A stretch of 64,000 bases of DNA, taken from assembly GCA_951394405.1 (NCBI GenBank), contig OX596344.1, positions 2,604,001 through 2,668,000 on the forward strand, read 5' to 3'. A program made the translations under genes and the position numbers. The notes below the pieces were generated by a model. The model ran no database searches, was not told the DNA's origin, and worked only from the letters and a program-made list of their open reading frames with translations. Source of the DNA: Coprinellus micaceus. Lineage: Eukaryota; Basidiomycota; Agaricomycetes; Agaricales; Psathyrellaceae. Position 1 is the stretch's first letter. Every line of letters starts with the position of its first letter. Of the stretch, positions 1-12,100 are shown in pieces.

Positions 1-344
1 CGGTGTGATCTCCTTCCGCGCTTGAAATGACGATCCGTTCGTAGAGCAGAGGAGTAGCGATCGCGTTCCAGGTTCGCGAGACACGGCATATGGCGAGCTT
101 TGTCACCTGGTCATTCGAATTCCGGCAATGCGTTTCGGTATGAAATGTTGTTCGTAGGAGAGTACGAAGACGGACTTACCAATGACTCTTTATAGCGGTT
201 GTAGGGACGCCCTAATGCGTCTCTCCTCGATCCTTGGTAATCTTGTTCGAAGCACTCCAAGGGGTCTACCACGCCAGTGGCAATCCGAAAAATCTCGTGG
301 AAGATTTCACGCGGAATTGGGGTCTCTGCGCAAGACATAGCCAC
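1..344 (-). CDS. F-box-like protein, 5' part (runs off left edge)
   Basis: Start codon at 344; the first exon is 180..344, an intron with GTAAGT donor and CAG acceptor occupies 107..179, and the second exon continues off the window. The N-terminus has the degenerate F-box look of Agaricomycete F-box proteins (motif REIFHEIFRIAT), followed after the intron by a conserved stretch ending TPLLYERIVI. It is a clear paralogue of the gene at 586..1942: the same exon-intron break falls after KESL in both, and the following motif is shared. F-box proteins normally recruit substrates to SCF ubiquitin ligases. Here the F-box is weak, so that role is inferred from family resemblance only. The leucine-rich C-terminal part lies outside the window. 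Confidence 0.6.
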
Positions 345-585
345 AAAGGCATGTCAACTCGAGAGGGTGCGTAAAGGAGATGGAAGGGTTTCAGATCCGA
401 CTCCCGGAAGGGTCGCTGGCGTAGGTCATGTCGAGCACGTGGTCGGTGAAGTTCCGCACGTATCGGGTTCGGGCTTCGTACCCAGTGCCCACCAGTGGCA
501 CTTCCGACGTTTTGGGCACCTGGAAAAGGATGGTTTTCAATGTCATCGGATGTCAACGATCAGAGTGCGCATTGGCAGAATGTTC

Positions 586-1942
586 CTACGATACAGGTTC
601 CTCAACCAACGAATTCTTTTCAATAAGCGGAAGTCCGAGGTTGTCCTCGAGAATAACACCATACCCGGCACAGCACTCTGCTACCCCCTCCAATGCCCCA
701 GAAATTTCCCTGAGACGATCCACATCAATCTCCTCCAAGAGTCTTATCGTACGGAGGTTCGGGAATAACCTCTTCCATCGGACCTTGATTGCCCCAGACC
801 ACCCCACGCAGTGAGTATCACGGTAGTGGTCGAATAGAGTCAAGGCCAAGAGTCGTGATTTGAGGCATGCGAATGACCACGGACCGGGACGCTGCTGCGA
901 TCCTGGAATTCGTGATACTTGTCTGCGCATATGCCGCCAGGTGCAGTTCCTTCAGCAGAGGACACGACCGGACCACTACCGAAAGCATGTCCTTCAGATA
1001 CTTGTAAGGACTCAGGCGTAAGGTGGTCAACCGGCTCCCATGAATGCCGAGGAACTTCGCAAGGCGGTCAAGGTTGTTGCCGGTTTGCGGGTGATAGGGA
1101 AACGTCAAGGCTTCGAGGTTGGGGAAGACTGTGGAAGGCACGTCTGATAGGATGTCGACCTGATTCTGCCTCAAGATCCAGTGGCGGAGGGAGGGGTAGG
1201 ACTGTCGGTCCCACAATGAAATTTCCCCCAACCCCAAATCGGGCTCCTCAAGACTGTATATCATGTGAAAAGTCTCGAGATTAGGATGGCCGTTCAAGAA
1301 GTCGAGAAGGGAGGGGATTGGGATTGGGATGTCGTGCTCAGTCGCGCCTCTCCTCCAATGGAGGTGCTTTAGGTGTGGTGACAATACTTGGAGTGTGTCA
1401 AGGAGAGATACGCCTGGAGACGATCGGACCCCAAGAACTTCGAGGTTGGGTAATTTCGAAACTAGTTGAGAGATTCCACCCCCCGTGAGTTCGGGGTAAT
1501 ACTGGTTCTCTTCACTTCCGTCCGAGAATGTGAGGTCCAGTCGCCGCACGAAGGCACCTAGCAGTGCACCGATGACGAGGAGTTGAGGGTACGGAGTAGC
1601 GAGCTGACTTGTCTTCGTTTCCCTTCGTTGCCACCTTCAAAGCCTGATATAATTATTCGCTCGTACAAGAGTGGAGTGGCCACGGCATTCCAGTGTCGCG
1701 AAACTGCGCAGAGAGCTAGTTTCATTGCCTAGGGATAAATGGCGGATTAGAGACACTACGTTACACATAGGAGAGAGTGCACCTACCAATGACTCCTTGT
1801 AGCGTTGGTACGGTTGCCTCGATACATCTCTCCTCGATCCATGATAGTCTTGTATGAAACACACCAACGGGTCTGGCACTTTTGTCGCAATTACAAAGAT
1901 CTCGTGCCAAACTTCGCTTGGGGTCTCCAGGTACGCTGGCAT
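586..1942 (-). CDS. F-box-like / LRR-like protein, reading frame possibly broken
   Basis: Begins at 1942 with a weak F-box (PSEVWHEIFVIAT). After an intron opening GTAGGT comes the block TPLLYERIIISG, then a leucine-rich region (818..1549; motifs KLPNLEVLGVRS, CPLLKELHL) and a C-terminal part ending at 586 (LFPNLRTIRLLEE). It is a tandem paralogue of the partial gene at the left edge. Two joins are not clean. Near 1550-1600 the frame changes with only a 35-nt GT..AG candidate, and near 815-850 it changes with a 38-nt candidate that does not keep phase. Introns elsewhere in the window are about 50-75 nt, so these could be small indels in a decaying copy, sequence errors, or introns I have not resolved. 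Likely role is SCF substrate adaptor, by family only. Confidence 0.5.
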
Positions 1943-2335
1943 GTCCTTGGGTGTAGTCGGGCCTTGTTATGTGCTATACAAGGATTTCCACTATCGGGGT
2001 GACAAGAAGCAGGAGGATCGATTGTAAGCGGTGGCTTGGATCGGGGAAATCAAATCCCTGTGTTCCGACAGGAGGGTGAGGTTGTGGCTTTGGATATTTC
2101 AACCTTTCAGGCTGCCTGTGAATGTACTATCAGCGACAAAAGACCAATCGACAGTCCTCTAGCTCAAAGCTCAAGTGAACATCATAGTGTAGAGCAGGAT
2201 AGATGACGCAAGATCGGGACTGCCGAGGCTAACCCTAACCCCACCGAGGCAACGCCAAGTTGAAGTCACAGCTCCTCTTCCCGTATTCTTGTCTCTTCCA
2301 CCTCATTCTGCTCGACGCGTACCACTTATTTGAAG
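1943..2335. other. Intergenic, divergent promoter interval
   Basis: Lies between the start of the F-box-like gene (minus) and the start of the alkyltransferase-like gene (plus), so it must hold both promoters. I see no clear TATA box or repeat in it. Confidence 0.5.
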
Positions 2336-2878
2336 ATGGACAGCGCCGAGTTTCACGCAGCCGTGAGTCAGCCTTAGACGCTATGAATTGATTTACCGTG
2401 ACCAGTACACTAGGTTTACGACAAGGTTCGCGAGATTCCTGTTGGAAAGGTGACGAGTTATGGTTTGTAATCCTGGCTACAACTACAACGAGACAACGAT
2501 GACAGAAGTAATAGGCCACATTGCGAAGCTGATTGGGATGCCTCGTCATTCACGACACGTCGGTCAAGGTCAGATCGACAGTCGTTTCAACGGAAACGAC
2601 GAACTTGACCTTTCCTAGCCCTCAAGTTCTTGTCTCCTCAGACCAACCCTCCAGTGCCGTGGCAGCGGGTTATAGGGGCTTCGGGAACGGTTTCATCTCG
2701 AGGACCAGGCACTGATGGTGCTCAAGTGCAGAGGGCCTCTCTGGAGGCGGAGGGAGTGGAGGTCACGACTGGGAGAACTGGGGAGATGAGGGTGGACCTA
2801 GCTCAGTACGGTTGGTTTCCTCCTCCTGCACCCGCCGCCGCCCGAGATGAAGAAGAGGATGAAGACGGAGACGAATAG
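2336..2878 (+). CDS. atl1: Alkyltransferase-like protein (ATL), DNA-lesion sensor
   Basis: Four exons (2336..2362, 2414..2462, 2515..2568, 2619..2878) join in phase to about 129 residues. The protein is the C-terminal DNA-binding domain of O6-alkylguanine-DNA alkyltransferase. It shows the start VREIPVGKVTSYG, the arginine-finger region SRHVGQ, and PWQRVI where the alkyltransferase has PCHRV. The acceptor cysteine is therefore tryptophan, the defining feature of ATL proteins. These bind O6-alkylguanine, flip it and hand the lesion to nucleotide excision repair, without alkyl transfer. The length matches fungal ATLs (about 110-130 residues) except for an acidic tail (EDEDGDE) after residue 115. 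Introns are 49-53 nt with normal GT..AG ends. It stands alone on plus between minus-strand genes. Confidence 0.9.
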
Positions 2879-3395
2879 GGAAGGGGGTGTCTTGTATTAT
2901 ACGTGAGTCAAAGTGCCGTCCCTCACGTCTTGCCGTTGTTCACCTAGAAAGCAGGATACTGTGGTTGAGATAGCATGAATATACCCGTTTTCCGAGGCCA
3001 CCGCACCCTACTCCCTCCCAGCGGGCTGCACGGACATCGGTGACCTTTCCAATATCCGGCACTGAGAACCAGGCAGGGAGGCCAGAGAGCGGGGGTGGTG
3101 CACGATGACTGATAGTGGACCTCACTCAAGACGGGCGGTACTTCCTCCTACTTGCCTTAAGGCCGCAAAAATAAAGGAAACCGATATGACTCAGACCACC
3201 CAACCCCTTGAAGGTTCGTACTGGAGAGCGTGGAGGTAAGGTCGAAGCGCCTTCATCCCCTCAACAACGCGGGTTTAGGTACATATGACCTGTCCCGTCT
3301 CGCCTACCTCGTCACTGAACCAGAAGACAGGTCTCGCGGCTAAACCGGGTCGATATACTCATTCACGCAAACGTGCTGCCACCTACGATCGCATC
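2879..3395. other. Intergenic, convergent 3' ends
   Basis: Separates the 3' ends of the ATL gene and the GMC oxidoreductase. Short reading frames here have no recognisable protein features and I see no repeat. Confidence 0.5.
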
Positions 3396-5791
3396 CTACG
3401 GATTCTTGAAGCCCCAGGCCTCCTTTATCAAATCAGCCGCCCTCTCTGCTATCGCATAGACTGGAGCTTGCGTGTGACCAGCAGGTATGTACGGCTATCC
3501 AACCTCGTCAGTTACACCTCTAACGACCTTCCTAGGTGCTCACCATGACGGAAGCATCAACTACTCTCAACCCTCCCGCCTTCTTCAACCTCAAATCTGG
3601 GTTCACCACGCCCCAGTCGGCATCCCTCGCGGTCATCGCCGCCGTACCCACCGGATGCGCTGCATGGTCCGCCGTGTTCCGGATGTACGCTTCCAGGGCT
3701 GCGTCGTCGTCCAAAGATGGGAAGTCGGGAACAAGGCTCAAGTTGTAGCCCTCGAAGGCTTTGGAAGTTGTGTAGAAGTGGTGCACGGACCGAATACCTT
3801 CGATGACGGTGAGGAGGTCGAGGCGGGATTCGAAGAATGCAAAGTCGATGAACGGATCGTCGAAGGGCGAAGAGGAAGCGAGTGTAATCGATCCGCCTGT
3901 ATGGATGTCAGCCCAGTGGCCGCGATGAACGACGACACGACCTACGGGATTCAGGTTGCAGGGGGATGATGGCATTCGCAATGGTGGAACGCGGGGTTGG
4001 GTTGAAGCTCCCACCATCGAACCCTACCTCGACGTGCGGCGTGTTCTTCCCTGATGCAGGGTCCGTGTATTCGTCCCATAAGGGCGACTCGTCAGGAATT
4101 CGGAACCAAAGGATCGTGTTGACCCCGATGCTGGTGAGTGGCCCCGTTCGCGTCTCATTCCACTCGCTCAACCAAGCTTGTTCCATCTCAGGTGTTCTTT
4201 CCCAACGATTCAGCATCCAAAATGGCGCAGCAGAGAAGAGACGTACGGTTGAGCAACGGTTCCGGGGACACCGAGGACGTATACGGAGAAGAATATGGCT
4301 TGTTCGGACATGTTCTTGCCTACACCCGGGAGGTCGATGAGGGAGTCGATTCCATGCGAAGTCAGCTCGGTCTTGTTCCCGATACCGGATAAAAGGAGGA
4401 TCTGCGTCGTCCCAACCACCCCAGCGGATAGGATTACCTCCTTCGACGCTGTGACCTCGTAAACTGGACCTTAGCACAAGGTGAGTACCTATTTCAATGC
4501 ACAGATAGGGATATAGCGGGCTGACCAGCCGGGATTGTGACCTCAGGCGTGAACCTCACAGTACGAAGAGACGGCAGACCGCTCTCGGACATGGTGTTGA
4601 TGACGTGCGTTACGCGGTGGCCAACCAGGACGTGCAAATTCTCCCGCTCGAGGACCTTCAGCGACAGATAAGATGTTGCCGCACTACTCCTCTCCCCACC
4701 ACCTATCGTCGAATGCGACCAACCTACAACTCAACGTCAACACCACGGACAACCTTTCGATGTAGAACGCCGCCATGCAGATCCAGCTCACCGATCCCGG
4801 ACACCTCCCCATCGTTGATGTCCTCGTCGTACTCATACATTCCACCTAGCTCCCTGCTCGCTTGAAGAATCTTCTCGTCGATGGCTTGGGGATAGTTGTA
4901 CGACGAGACGTTCGTCAGGCCCGTCGCTCCGTGGAAGGAGGGAGTGTACTCCCCCGTATCGTCGTGTCCGTCCGCCGGGGGCGTCCAGTGCTCGTTCTAC
5001 AAATCACCATTCAAGCTACAACGAAGACCAACCATGCAGCATGTGGAAGCCACCTACCTTGAGGAAGTACGGCAGCATTTGGTTCCACGACCACCCTTCG
5101 TCCCCGGTGATGTTCGCCCACCTGTCGTAGTCGGAAGACGACCCTCGAGTGTAAAACATCCCATCTGTCCGGGCAAGCTCATCGACCGACTCCAAAATGT
5201 GTTCCAGCAGGCAAGATCGTCTACGCACCCATCGAACTACATCCCCCCAACAGCTTCCCTCGAGGAAACTTGATCACTCGGTTGTTCAGCCCAGCTTGGG
5301 GGACGGTGGTGTAGTTCCAGTCATACTGAGAACCTTGGAGTCGGGCGAGGTAGTACGGGATTTTGGCGTCGAGAATACCTTCGTAGCTGGGAATACGATA
5401 CAAGCAAGGTCAGCCGTTTGGATGTGCACGGACAGCGAGCTGCGATGTTCGGTGTCCTTGGGTAGCAGCTGACCGATGGTGTGCGCTCGAGAAGAAAACG
5501 AAGGCGAAGAAGAGGAAGAGGCTTACGTGGGTCCTGCTTCGATGAGGAGGACCTTCCATCGAGGATTTTCCGTCAGGCGGTTGGCGAGGACGGCGCCTGC
5601 GTTGGCTATCGTTGGGCACGTTAGCATAGTGGTCACCGTTTGGGCCGGGCAAGGGAAGGCGTACCCCCGACGATGACGAAATCGTATGTCGTATTCTCAA
5701 AGGTGGAAAAGGCGTCTGAGAGGATAGCGAGGGATGGGAGGGAAAACTTTAGGACAGCTGCGGCCAAGGTCAGAGAAGAAGTGGGTTTCAT
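3396..5791 (-). CDS. GMC oxidoreductase, aryl-alcohol-oxidase-like, secreted
   Basis: Starts at 5791 with a hydrophobic signal-peptide-like N-terminus (TLAAAVL..), then the FAD-binding beta-alpha-beta start YDFVIVGG, interrupted by an intron inside the dinucleotide motif. GMC signature 1 is present as GKLLGGCSSMGA, followed after an intron by YTRGSSSDYDRW; signature 2 as TTQILLLSGIG. The catalytic histidine lies in AAHPVGTAAM, and the second active-site position is the histidine of AGHTQAPVYAIAERAADL near the C-terminus. All exons I followed join in phase (for example PESR|GSITLASSSPFDD and DASVM|PYIPAGHTQAP), so the gene looks intact at about 600 residues. The family oxidises aromatic or aliphatic alcohols with release of H2O2, supplying lignin-degrading peroxidases. 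The exact substrate cannot be read from sequence. Confidence 0.88.
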
Positions 5792-6537
5792 TGGGATGGA
5801 ATTGTTTCGAATGCTTGTGTGTTCCTTTTCACATTGAAATCGTCGACTTGCTTTTTCTTACCCACGAACGGGTATTACGTTTTGCCCTCTCAGGAAGATC
5901 CTCAAAGGACAGGAGGACCTAGGCTTCGCGTCGAAGGAGCGAACCTCCACGTGAACTACCTTTAGAGGTGTTCCCGTTGCGGACAGGAACGAAGCGTCCT
6001 CACTGATGGGCACTATCGATCCCCGAGGGTCAGTCAAGGATTAGCATTACCACTTGGGGACGTTGTGGGGCCGGTGGAGACACGGAGGTGTGTCTTACGA
6101 CACTGGGCTGGGGCTTCAGTTTGATCCGTAAGGTTAGGTTGCGCATTACCTTGGGCAAGCGCTCAAGCCCCTCACTTAAGCGCCCAAGAGGCTCTCGTCA
6201 GGCGGAAGCGAGAAAAGCGGGTGATCACTATCTCAACTGGAAGCCAAGTAGGGTATCACGTCAACTCTGAGAAATACAGTGAGTAGCTTTTCAATAGTCC
6301 TCATGCTCAAGGCGGCCTCATGTCCATTCCATCTGTCATTCCTTCACGCTGCCTTGGTGGGTGGTATTCAAAGCAACGCCAAAGCTACCTTGATGAATGT
6401 CGTTGCAGTGAATACAACGGCGCCACCCCTGACACCACCAATACACCTGTTCTTGGCGCTCTCAGGCTCAAAATCCTCACTTCTCAATCCATTCTAACTC
6501 TTCTGCCACCTTCTTCGATCACCGCACCGACACACCA
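5792..6537. other. Intergenic, divergent promoter interval
   Basis: Between the start of the GMC gene (minus) and the small secreted protein (plus). It must carry both promoters; no clear TATA box or repeat was seen. Confidence 0.5.
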
Positions 6538-7125
6538 ATGACGCGACCCTTCGCTCTCCTCGCCCCCTTCCTCGCCTTCCTCACGTTTTTGACTTCCCTT
6601 GGAGCTCTCGCGGAGCTAGGATATTGCTCAAGCGCTCAAGAGCCCATATTCATGAAAGGGCAGTCCCAATTACGACCTGCTGGGACAGTTGAATGCCCTC
6701 GAACATTCACCAAAGAACGTGTCAGAGCAGCCTTTGGTCTCGTTCAACACGCGGATCTAATATCCAGCGCGAGCTTCACCTCTACTGAGCTCCTGAAAGG
6801 CTTCAACACTTTGGCGGAGGGGAACCTGATCGACGAGGCGGCCGACCACATTGGCCGCGAGGATCATACGCGAGGGTCGAGAGCCCGATTGGACTCGAGG
6901 ATTCGCTGCACTATGGGACTTTACGGTGTCGAGCCTGAAGGTGGCAGAAGGCACGTAGAAGAGTTGGTGGTGGATGGGGAAGCGGTGATGGTTGGTGGAA
7001 TGGCCGAAGAGAGGGTTTGGACAGTGGGGGTGGTACCGTGGGGTCGGAGTTGCTGGGCTTATGGCGGAGCGTGCAATCCGAGTGGGGGGAAGGTATTTGT
7101 AGTAGCTACGTACGATAATTCCTAA
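6538..7125 (+). CDS. Small secreted protein, unrecognised
   Basis: Intronless frame of 195 codons. The first 25 residues form a strong signal peptide (LLAPFLAFLTFLTSL followed by GALA and likely cleavage before ELGYC). The mature part has five or so cysteines (for example in GYCSS, VECPR, IRCTMG, SCWAYGGACNP) and no membrane segment, suggesting a disulfide-stabilised secreted protein. I recognise no family. It is a candidate effector or extracellular protein only on the basis of size, signal peptide and cysteines. Confidence 0.6.
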   Translation: MTRPFALLAPFLAFLTFLTSLGALAELGYCSSAQEPIFMKGQSQLRPAGTVECPRTFTKERVRAAFGLVQHADLISSASFTSTELLKGFNTLAEGNLIDEAADHIGREDHTRGSRARLDSRIRCTMGLYGVEPEGGRRHVEELVVDGEAVMVGGMAEERVWTVGVVPWGRSCWAYGGACNPSGGKVFVVATYDNS

Positions 7126-7850
7126 TACCTAGCTGGCTGGGGCGATGGGATGGATGTGTAGATGTATTATATTGGAAGGGGACATTGTTGTGGACTCGTG
7201 TGGGTGCCATCCTTTGAGTAATTGCACGCGTGAGGCTTGCTAGCTATCAAGACGAATATTATCAAACAAATGGACCAAATTGAGCTCCACTTACACCGAA
7301 TTGCATCGGCGACTCATCTTCCGTATGCCACCCGGGAAATACGGATGAAGATAGAAATCGGACACCGACGACTGTGATGAGCCCCAAGACCTTTTGCCCG
7401 TGGTCCGTAGCAGATCAAGTCGCATTCTCGAGCTGATACACGTCTGTATGTGCCTTGCTTGCGGTTTGCGGCCCCTGAGCCCCATTGCATTTCTCCAGTC
7501 TCCGGAGTCGATAATTATAGAGAAACGGAGTAAAGCTATGGGCAAATTTCACCCATTGTGAGGGAACCGCTTGCTCCCAAAACCCGGAGTAGCTCTATAA
7601 GCTCGTCCAAAGCCTCCTCCGCCGTGCCTTCGGTTCATCGCCCTCCCTTTAATCTCCCTGGAATCCGGCACCTCGAGCGTTCCAACCCCTTGATGCACAG
7701 GCAGTGTGCGTTGACTGCGATTTAGAAGCCTTCCGGTGGCCCAAAGATGGAAGTTAGGTTCCAGGTGTAGTGATATGATGGGCGCTGGGGGACATGTGGG
7801 CTGTACGGTGATCACTGATTGCGTTACCAACACAGGTTTGTGATAAGGGG
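7126..7850. other. Intergenic, no gene recognised
   Basis: Short reading frames occur on both strands but none has a codon pattern or motif I can support. The right end leads into the promoter of the proline-rich small protein. Confidence 0.45.
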
Positions 7851-7858
7851 TATATAAA
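7851..7858 (+). promoter_or_regulatory. TATA box candidate upstream of 8072 gene
   Basis: TATATAAA on plus in the sequence GGGGTATATAAAGC, 214 nt before the ATG at 8072. It would imply a 5' leader of about 180 nt. Confidence 0.5.
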
Positions 7859-8071
7859 GCCTGTGGGGCTGAGAGCGCTTTTCTTTTCCTTACCAGGCTG
7901 GCCTGTTCACAATACCCTCCATTAGCTCTGCGTTCCATCTGATACTCTCGTCTCGCGACTTGCAATCTACAACACACTAATTCACGCTCTTCAACTCACG
8001 CGAATTCTCGACGTCGTCCCTTCTAATCATCGTCGCAACAAACCCCACCCAGCCTCAACTAATTAACCAAC

Positions 8072-8434
8072 ATGTCCTTCTACGCCGGATCCGCAGGCAG
8101 CGTCGTCGTTCCCACCGCAGCCCACAGTTACGGAGTCCCCGTTGCTCACTCCCAGCCAATGATGGCTGCTCAGCCCATGTACGCTGCCGCACCACCGCCC
8201 CTCACCCTCGCGCAGCCCATGTACTCGCAGCCCGTCCAATACGCCTACGCTCCCCCGAGGCCGGCGATGCATGCGCTCCCACCGATGCCCCTCACAGCCA
8301 ACCCCCTCATGTACCAGTCCAACCCATACGGATACGGAGGTTACCACCACGGCCCACCCACCGTCATCATCTCCAGCTCAAGGCGCCGTAGCCACAGGAG
8401 GCACAGCTCGAGGGGATTCTTGGGGTACCTGTGA
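8072..8434 (+). CDS. Small proline/tyrosine-rich protein with basic C-terminus
   Basis: Intronless frame of 120 codons starting MSFYAGSAG. It is low-complexity, rich in Pro, Tyr, Ala and Met, with repeated QPM(Y/M) motifs (SQPMMAAQPMYAA, AQPMYSQPV), then a tyrosine/glycine segment (NPYGYGGYHHG), a hydrophobic PTVIIS and a basic end SSRRRSHRRHSSRGFLGYL. There is no signal peptide or membrane segment. Short proteins of this layout are common in mushroom genomes but their function is unknown to me. An upstream TATA box supports a real, probably well expressed gene. Confidence 0.65.
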   Translation: MSFYAGSAGSVVVPTAAHSYGVPVAHSQPMMAAQPMYAAAPPPLTLAQPMYSQPVQYAYAPPRPAMHALPPMPLTANPLMYQSNPYGYGGYHHGPPTVIISSSRRRSHRRHSSRGFLGYL

Positions 8435-9110
8435 TTTCAAGTGATGGAGTATGGAGACCGTCGCTGAGATTGGCACATTTTCTTTTGGTTATGATAGGGC
8501 ATTGAAGAGGGGTCTGTTGGGGAGGAAGCCGGATGATATTGCGATTACTGTGGTTTGACGATTTGTACGATTCTTGACGTCGGGTCGGGGTAGATGGCGC
8601 TCTCCTTTTAGTAACTTTTGGAGGGGTCGTTGAACGACCCATGTATTGGTAATGAAATCAAATGTCTGCACTTATATTCAACGCCCCGAGTCCTCAGGTA
8701 CCATTTGGCTGCATGAGCGCCCATATCGACATTGAATTCGGCCTTGGAACTTAATGTAAGGGGGCACAGGTCCAATATCTTTACCCATGACGGAGCTTTG
8801 TGTGAAAGCACGGTGTGCCAATATTTTATCAAGATGCCACCTGGAATTGGGCAAGGGAAAGACTCACTCCTGGCCACTTTCAAATTGGACATTCACAGAT
8901 GTGCTTTCGAGGGAGTTCTGCTCCACTTAGGGGCAAATCGGAGTTTGTTGCGGAATTTAAATGACGGGCGCTTAATACAATTGCTGTGCAGCGTGGCTTT
9001 TCCTCCTGCTCCCATCTTCGGCTCCCATGGTCTTGACAAGGACACGTACAGAGTCATCTATAGACGGTAAGGGTCTCGCTGAGCTTAACATGTAGCCATA
9101 TATCTCACGG
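8435..9110. other. Intergenic, no gene recognised
   Basis: Contains the 3' flank of the small protein and the promoter of the PARP-E2 gene. A 112-codon plus frame (8732..9070) has no features that support it. Confidence 0.45.
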
Positions 9111-12100
9111 ATGCCTCGTAGATCCAGTGACAAAGCGCCAGAAAACCGAATCCGGGGGTGAGCTGTCGAGTCTTGACGCGTCTTTTCGCGTATCGAGGGC
9201 GCTGAACGGGTCTCTGCGCAGGGATGTGGGTATACGATGTGAACAAGAACGCCCATCTGAAAGGAAGAAGACGGTTCAAGGCTGATCTGCAGGATCTGGA
9301 GGTGCTTTGTGCAGCGGAGTACGAGGCACATGGATTACGGCTGAAAAGTGCGTATATCTTCACTTCTTGCGTGGATGCATACTGAGGCTGCTTCCTAGGC
9401 ATTGGGGCTGGAGAGGACGATGGGTCGTTTGTGGTTGGAATTGAGAACAAGCATGGCAAGCCAGTGATGGAGGTTAGCTTTCTTATATCTGGTACGATCC
9501 CTCTTCTCCACCCCTACAGGCTACTGAGACCCGCACAGATACATCTGAATACCCCAAGAGCCATTCCCTGTTCTGCCACTCACTTGATCCCGACATCTCA
9601 TCGCGCCTCGAGGCTGTTCTCGAATCGGTCGTTGACCAGCCGCCGCGGCCAATGAAAGACATGGTCGATTCCTTCTTTTCCTCCGTCGCCGCTGCCGTCG
9701 CGCCCAAGGTCCCCATCCAGGTAAGGTCAGACAGCGAGGGCGAAGACGACGAGGACGATGACTCGGACACGTTCGACTACGACTACATGGAGGACGACGA
9801 CGTCGGTGCCGTTTCAGTCGAGCCCAAGGCCGTGTTGTCTCTGCTGCAAACGTGCGTGAAACCCTTCACAAAAGCGCGATGCCCGCTCACACACATACAG
9901 AAACTTTGTCGACACGGTAGGGTCGTCGTTCCAGCCCGGCCTTACGCGTATCAGTGGCGGCGACGACTTCATTCTTTCTGTTTCTGTGCCCGTCATCAGC
10001 CTCGCGCAGTCCATCCCGCCACGTGCCCTCATGGCCTGGGACCGACGGCTTCTCTCCGAGTCACAGCACCTCGTTCTCCTCATATCCGGCTTCCGCGGGA
10101 TCTACCCAGTCCTCGAGAACGACGGGACGTACACGCAGCCCGCCCACAAGATCGCTGCAACCCTTTCGTTCAAGGTCGGATTGAGTCCTCGATACAAGCC
10201 GGGCAACGAGCAGGCGCGTGAGGCTGTGAGGAAACATGGGTTGATCGTCGCCGATGCCGAGGATGAGTATCGCGAGCAACTTGAGAAAGCGGCTTTGGAG
10301 AAGGAGTATGAGTATTATGACGATGAGGATAACCAGGAGTACATGGAACCCGCCGTCGAGCAGCCAGTTGTCGAGGAAGAAGAGCCTGATCCGGAGCGAT
10401 TTGATAGGTTCAGTTTGAGTAGCTCATTGGAGTCGTTGCTCGACCAGGCCTTCCTCCGGGTCGTTCAGTATCGTCGCAAGTTTGGTTTGGGATGGGCAGG
10501 TGCAGAGGTTTTGTATCATGAGATCGAGAAACATCAACTCACGCCGGAGGATGTTTTGACCGCGTCCTTCCAGGTATGTCACCCCTATCCCTGCTTCGAT
10601 TCGTGACTGACGGAAGTGCTCAGGCGGTGACCGCAGCCGACAAAGAGGAGGCTCAGCTATCTAGGACCCTTACGCTGCCGCACGACCCGTTAGCAGGCTT
10701 ATCCAAGGGAGAACCGATCAATCTCCCTTTAACAGCATTCTCTTATCTTATCCGTCGTCTCACTGTGCGTCCCCCGCCCCTCTTCCTTCGATCGGTAGCT
10801 AACCTCCATCACGTAGCTTTGCACGAAGTACTGCATCGTGTGCCATAATAGGCTGAACACCGACTACGAGGCGCTCAAGCCCTACGTCTGCGACTCCAAG
10901 CTCTGCTCGTATCAATATTATTCTATGAACAGAGGTCCATCTCTCGAGGTACCATCCCCAAGCCTTTACCTCCCTGGTGGTGCTGATCCGTTCGATAGTA
11001 TGAGATCATTCACAACACGAAGACCGTCGACCTCCTCGTCTCACTGGCGTACGTCTCGGCAGCAGAAGGCTCAATGGAGGACCCCTTACCCGTGGGGATG
11101 GGTCTGAAGGTGCAACACCCGGGCGTCATCCCGAATGGCCAGTTCATCCCGCTGGGTCGTGGCTACGCTGCACCGGGAACTACTGCTCTAGCGCCGGCTG
11201 ATGCGATTGGCCCTGAAACACCCGCCCAGCCGGGTGTGGATGGTCTGGTTGATTTCGATACCCTGAACATTGTTCAGGTTTGTCTCCTTCGTCTAACTCG
11301 TGAATAACTAACCAATCCTCGGTAGATGAGATGCGTGATCACGAAGGTTCTGGATACCCTCCCTCCGGTCAGTTCGGCGCTAGGATCGTTCGACGACGAG
11401 CCGATACTGATCAGTCCTATTGCAGATTGAGGTTATGAAGAAACACCTGCTTAAGAAAGTGCAAGTGGGGAAGTCGAAGCCAAAACTGAAGGATCTTGAC
11501 CCCAACCTCCTCCCTGCTGCATGGCTCCTCCTTAGATGGTTCGTATCTAATCCTTACTTCCCGACTCTGACTAGTAACTTCGTTGGACAGGATCGTCTGT
11601 TCTTGTACTGCCCTGATCGAGGAGATTACGGACTCAAACGAACTGATTCAGGATCTTGGTACGTTGGCAATCCCCCCTCATCGTGTCTTGGGGTCTGTGG
11701 GTTGCTCACTTTCGCTCTGTCTACCCCCAGACACGAATTGGAAGCAATTCCGCCTAACAGTTGGTGCGCCGGATGCCGAGGCGAAGTTCAAGAACGCTGT
11801 ACAAGCGGCTGCGATCAAGGATGTCAATGCCCAGAATTTCCCTGTTTTATACGTCAGTCGATTTACTTCCCCCGATTACCTGTTAGTTGCTCACCATATG
11901 GGACAGGCGTTCCATGGATCTCCACTCAAGAACTGGCACTCGGTGAGTCGTTCCTCGCCCCCTTTCACGCCCATTCTTACGTCTCGTCCAGATCGTTCGC
12001 CATGGATTGTGGTACAAGCAGGTCACACACGGGCGTGCTTATGGAAATGGTAAATTACCTGCCCTACGATGGCGAGGGTCGCGAGCTGATTTCCGTGTTC

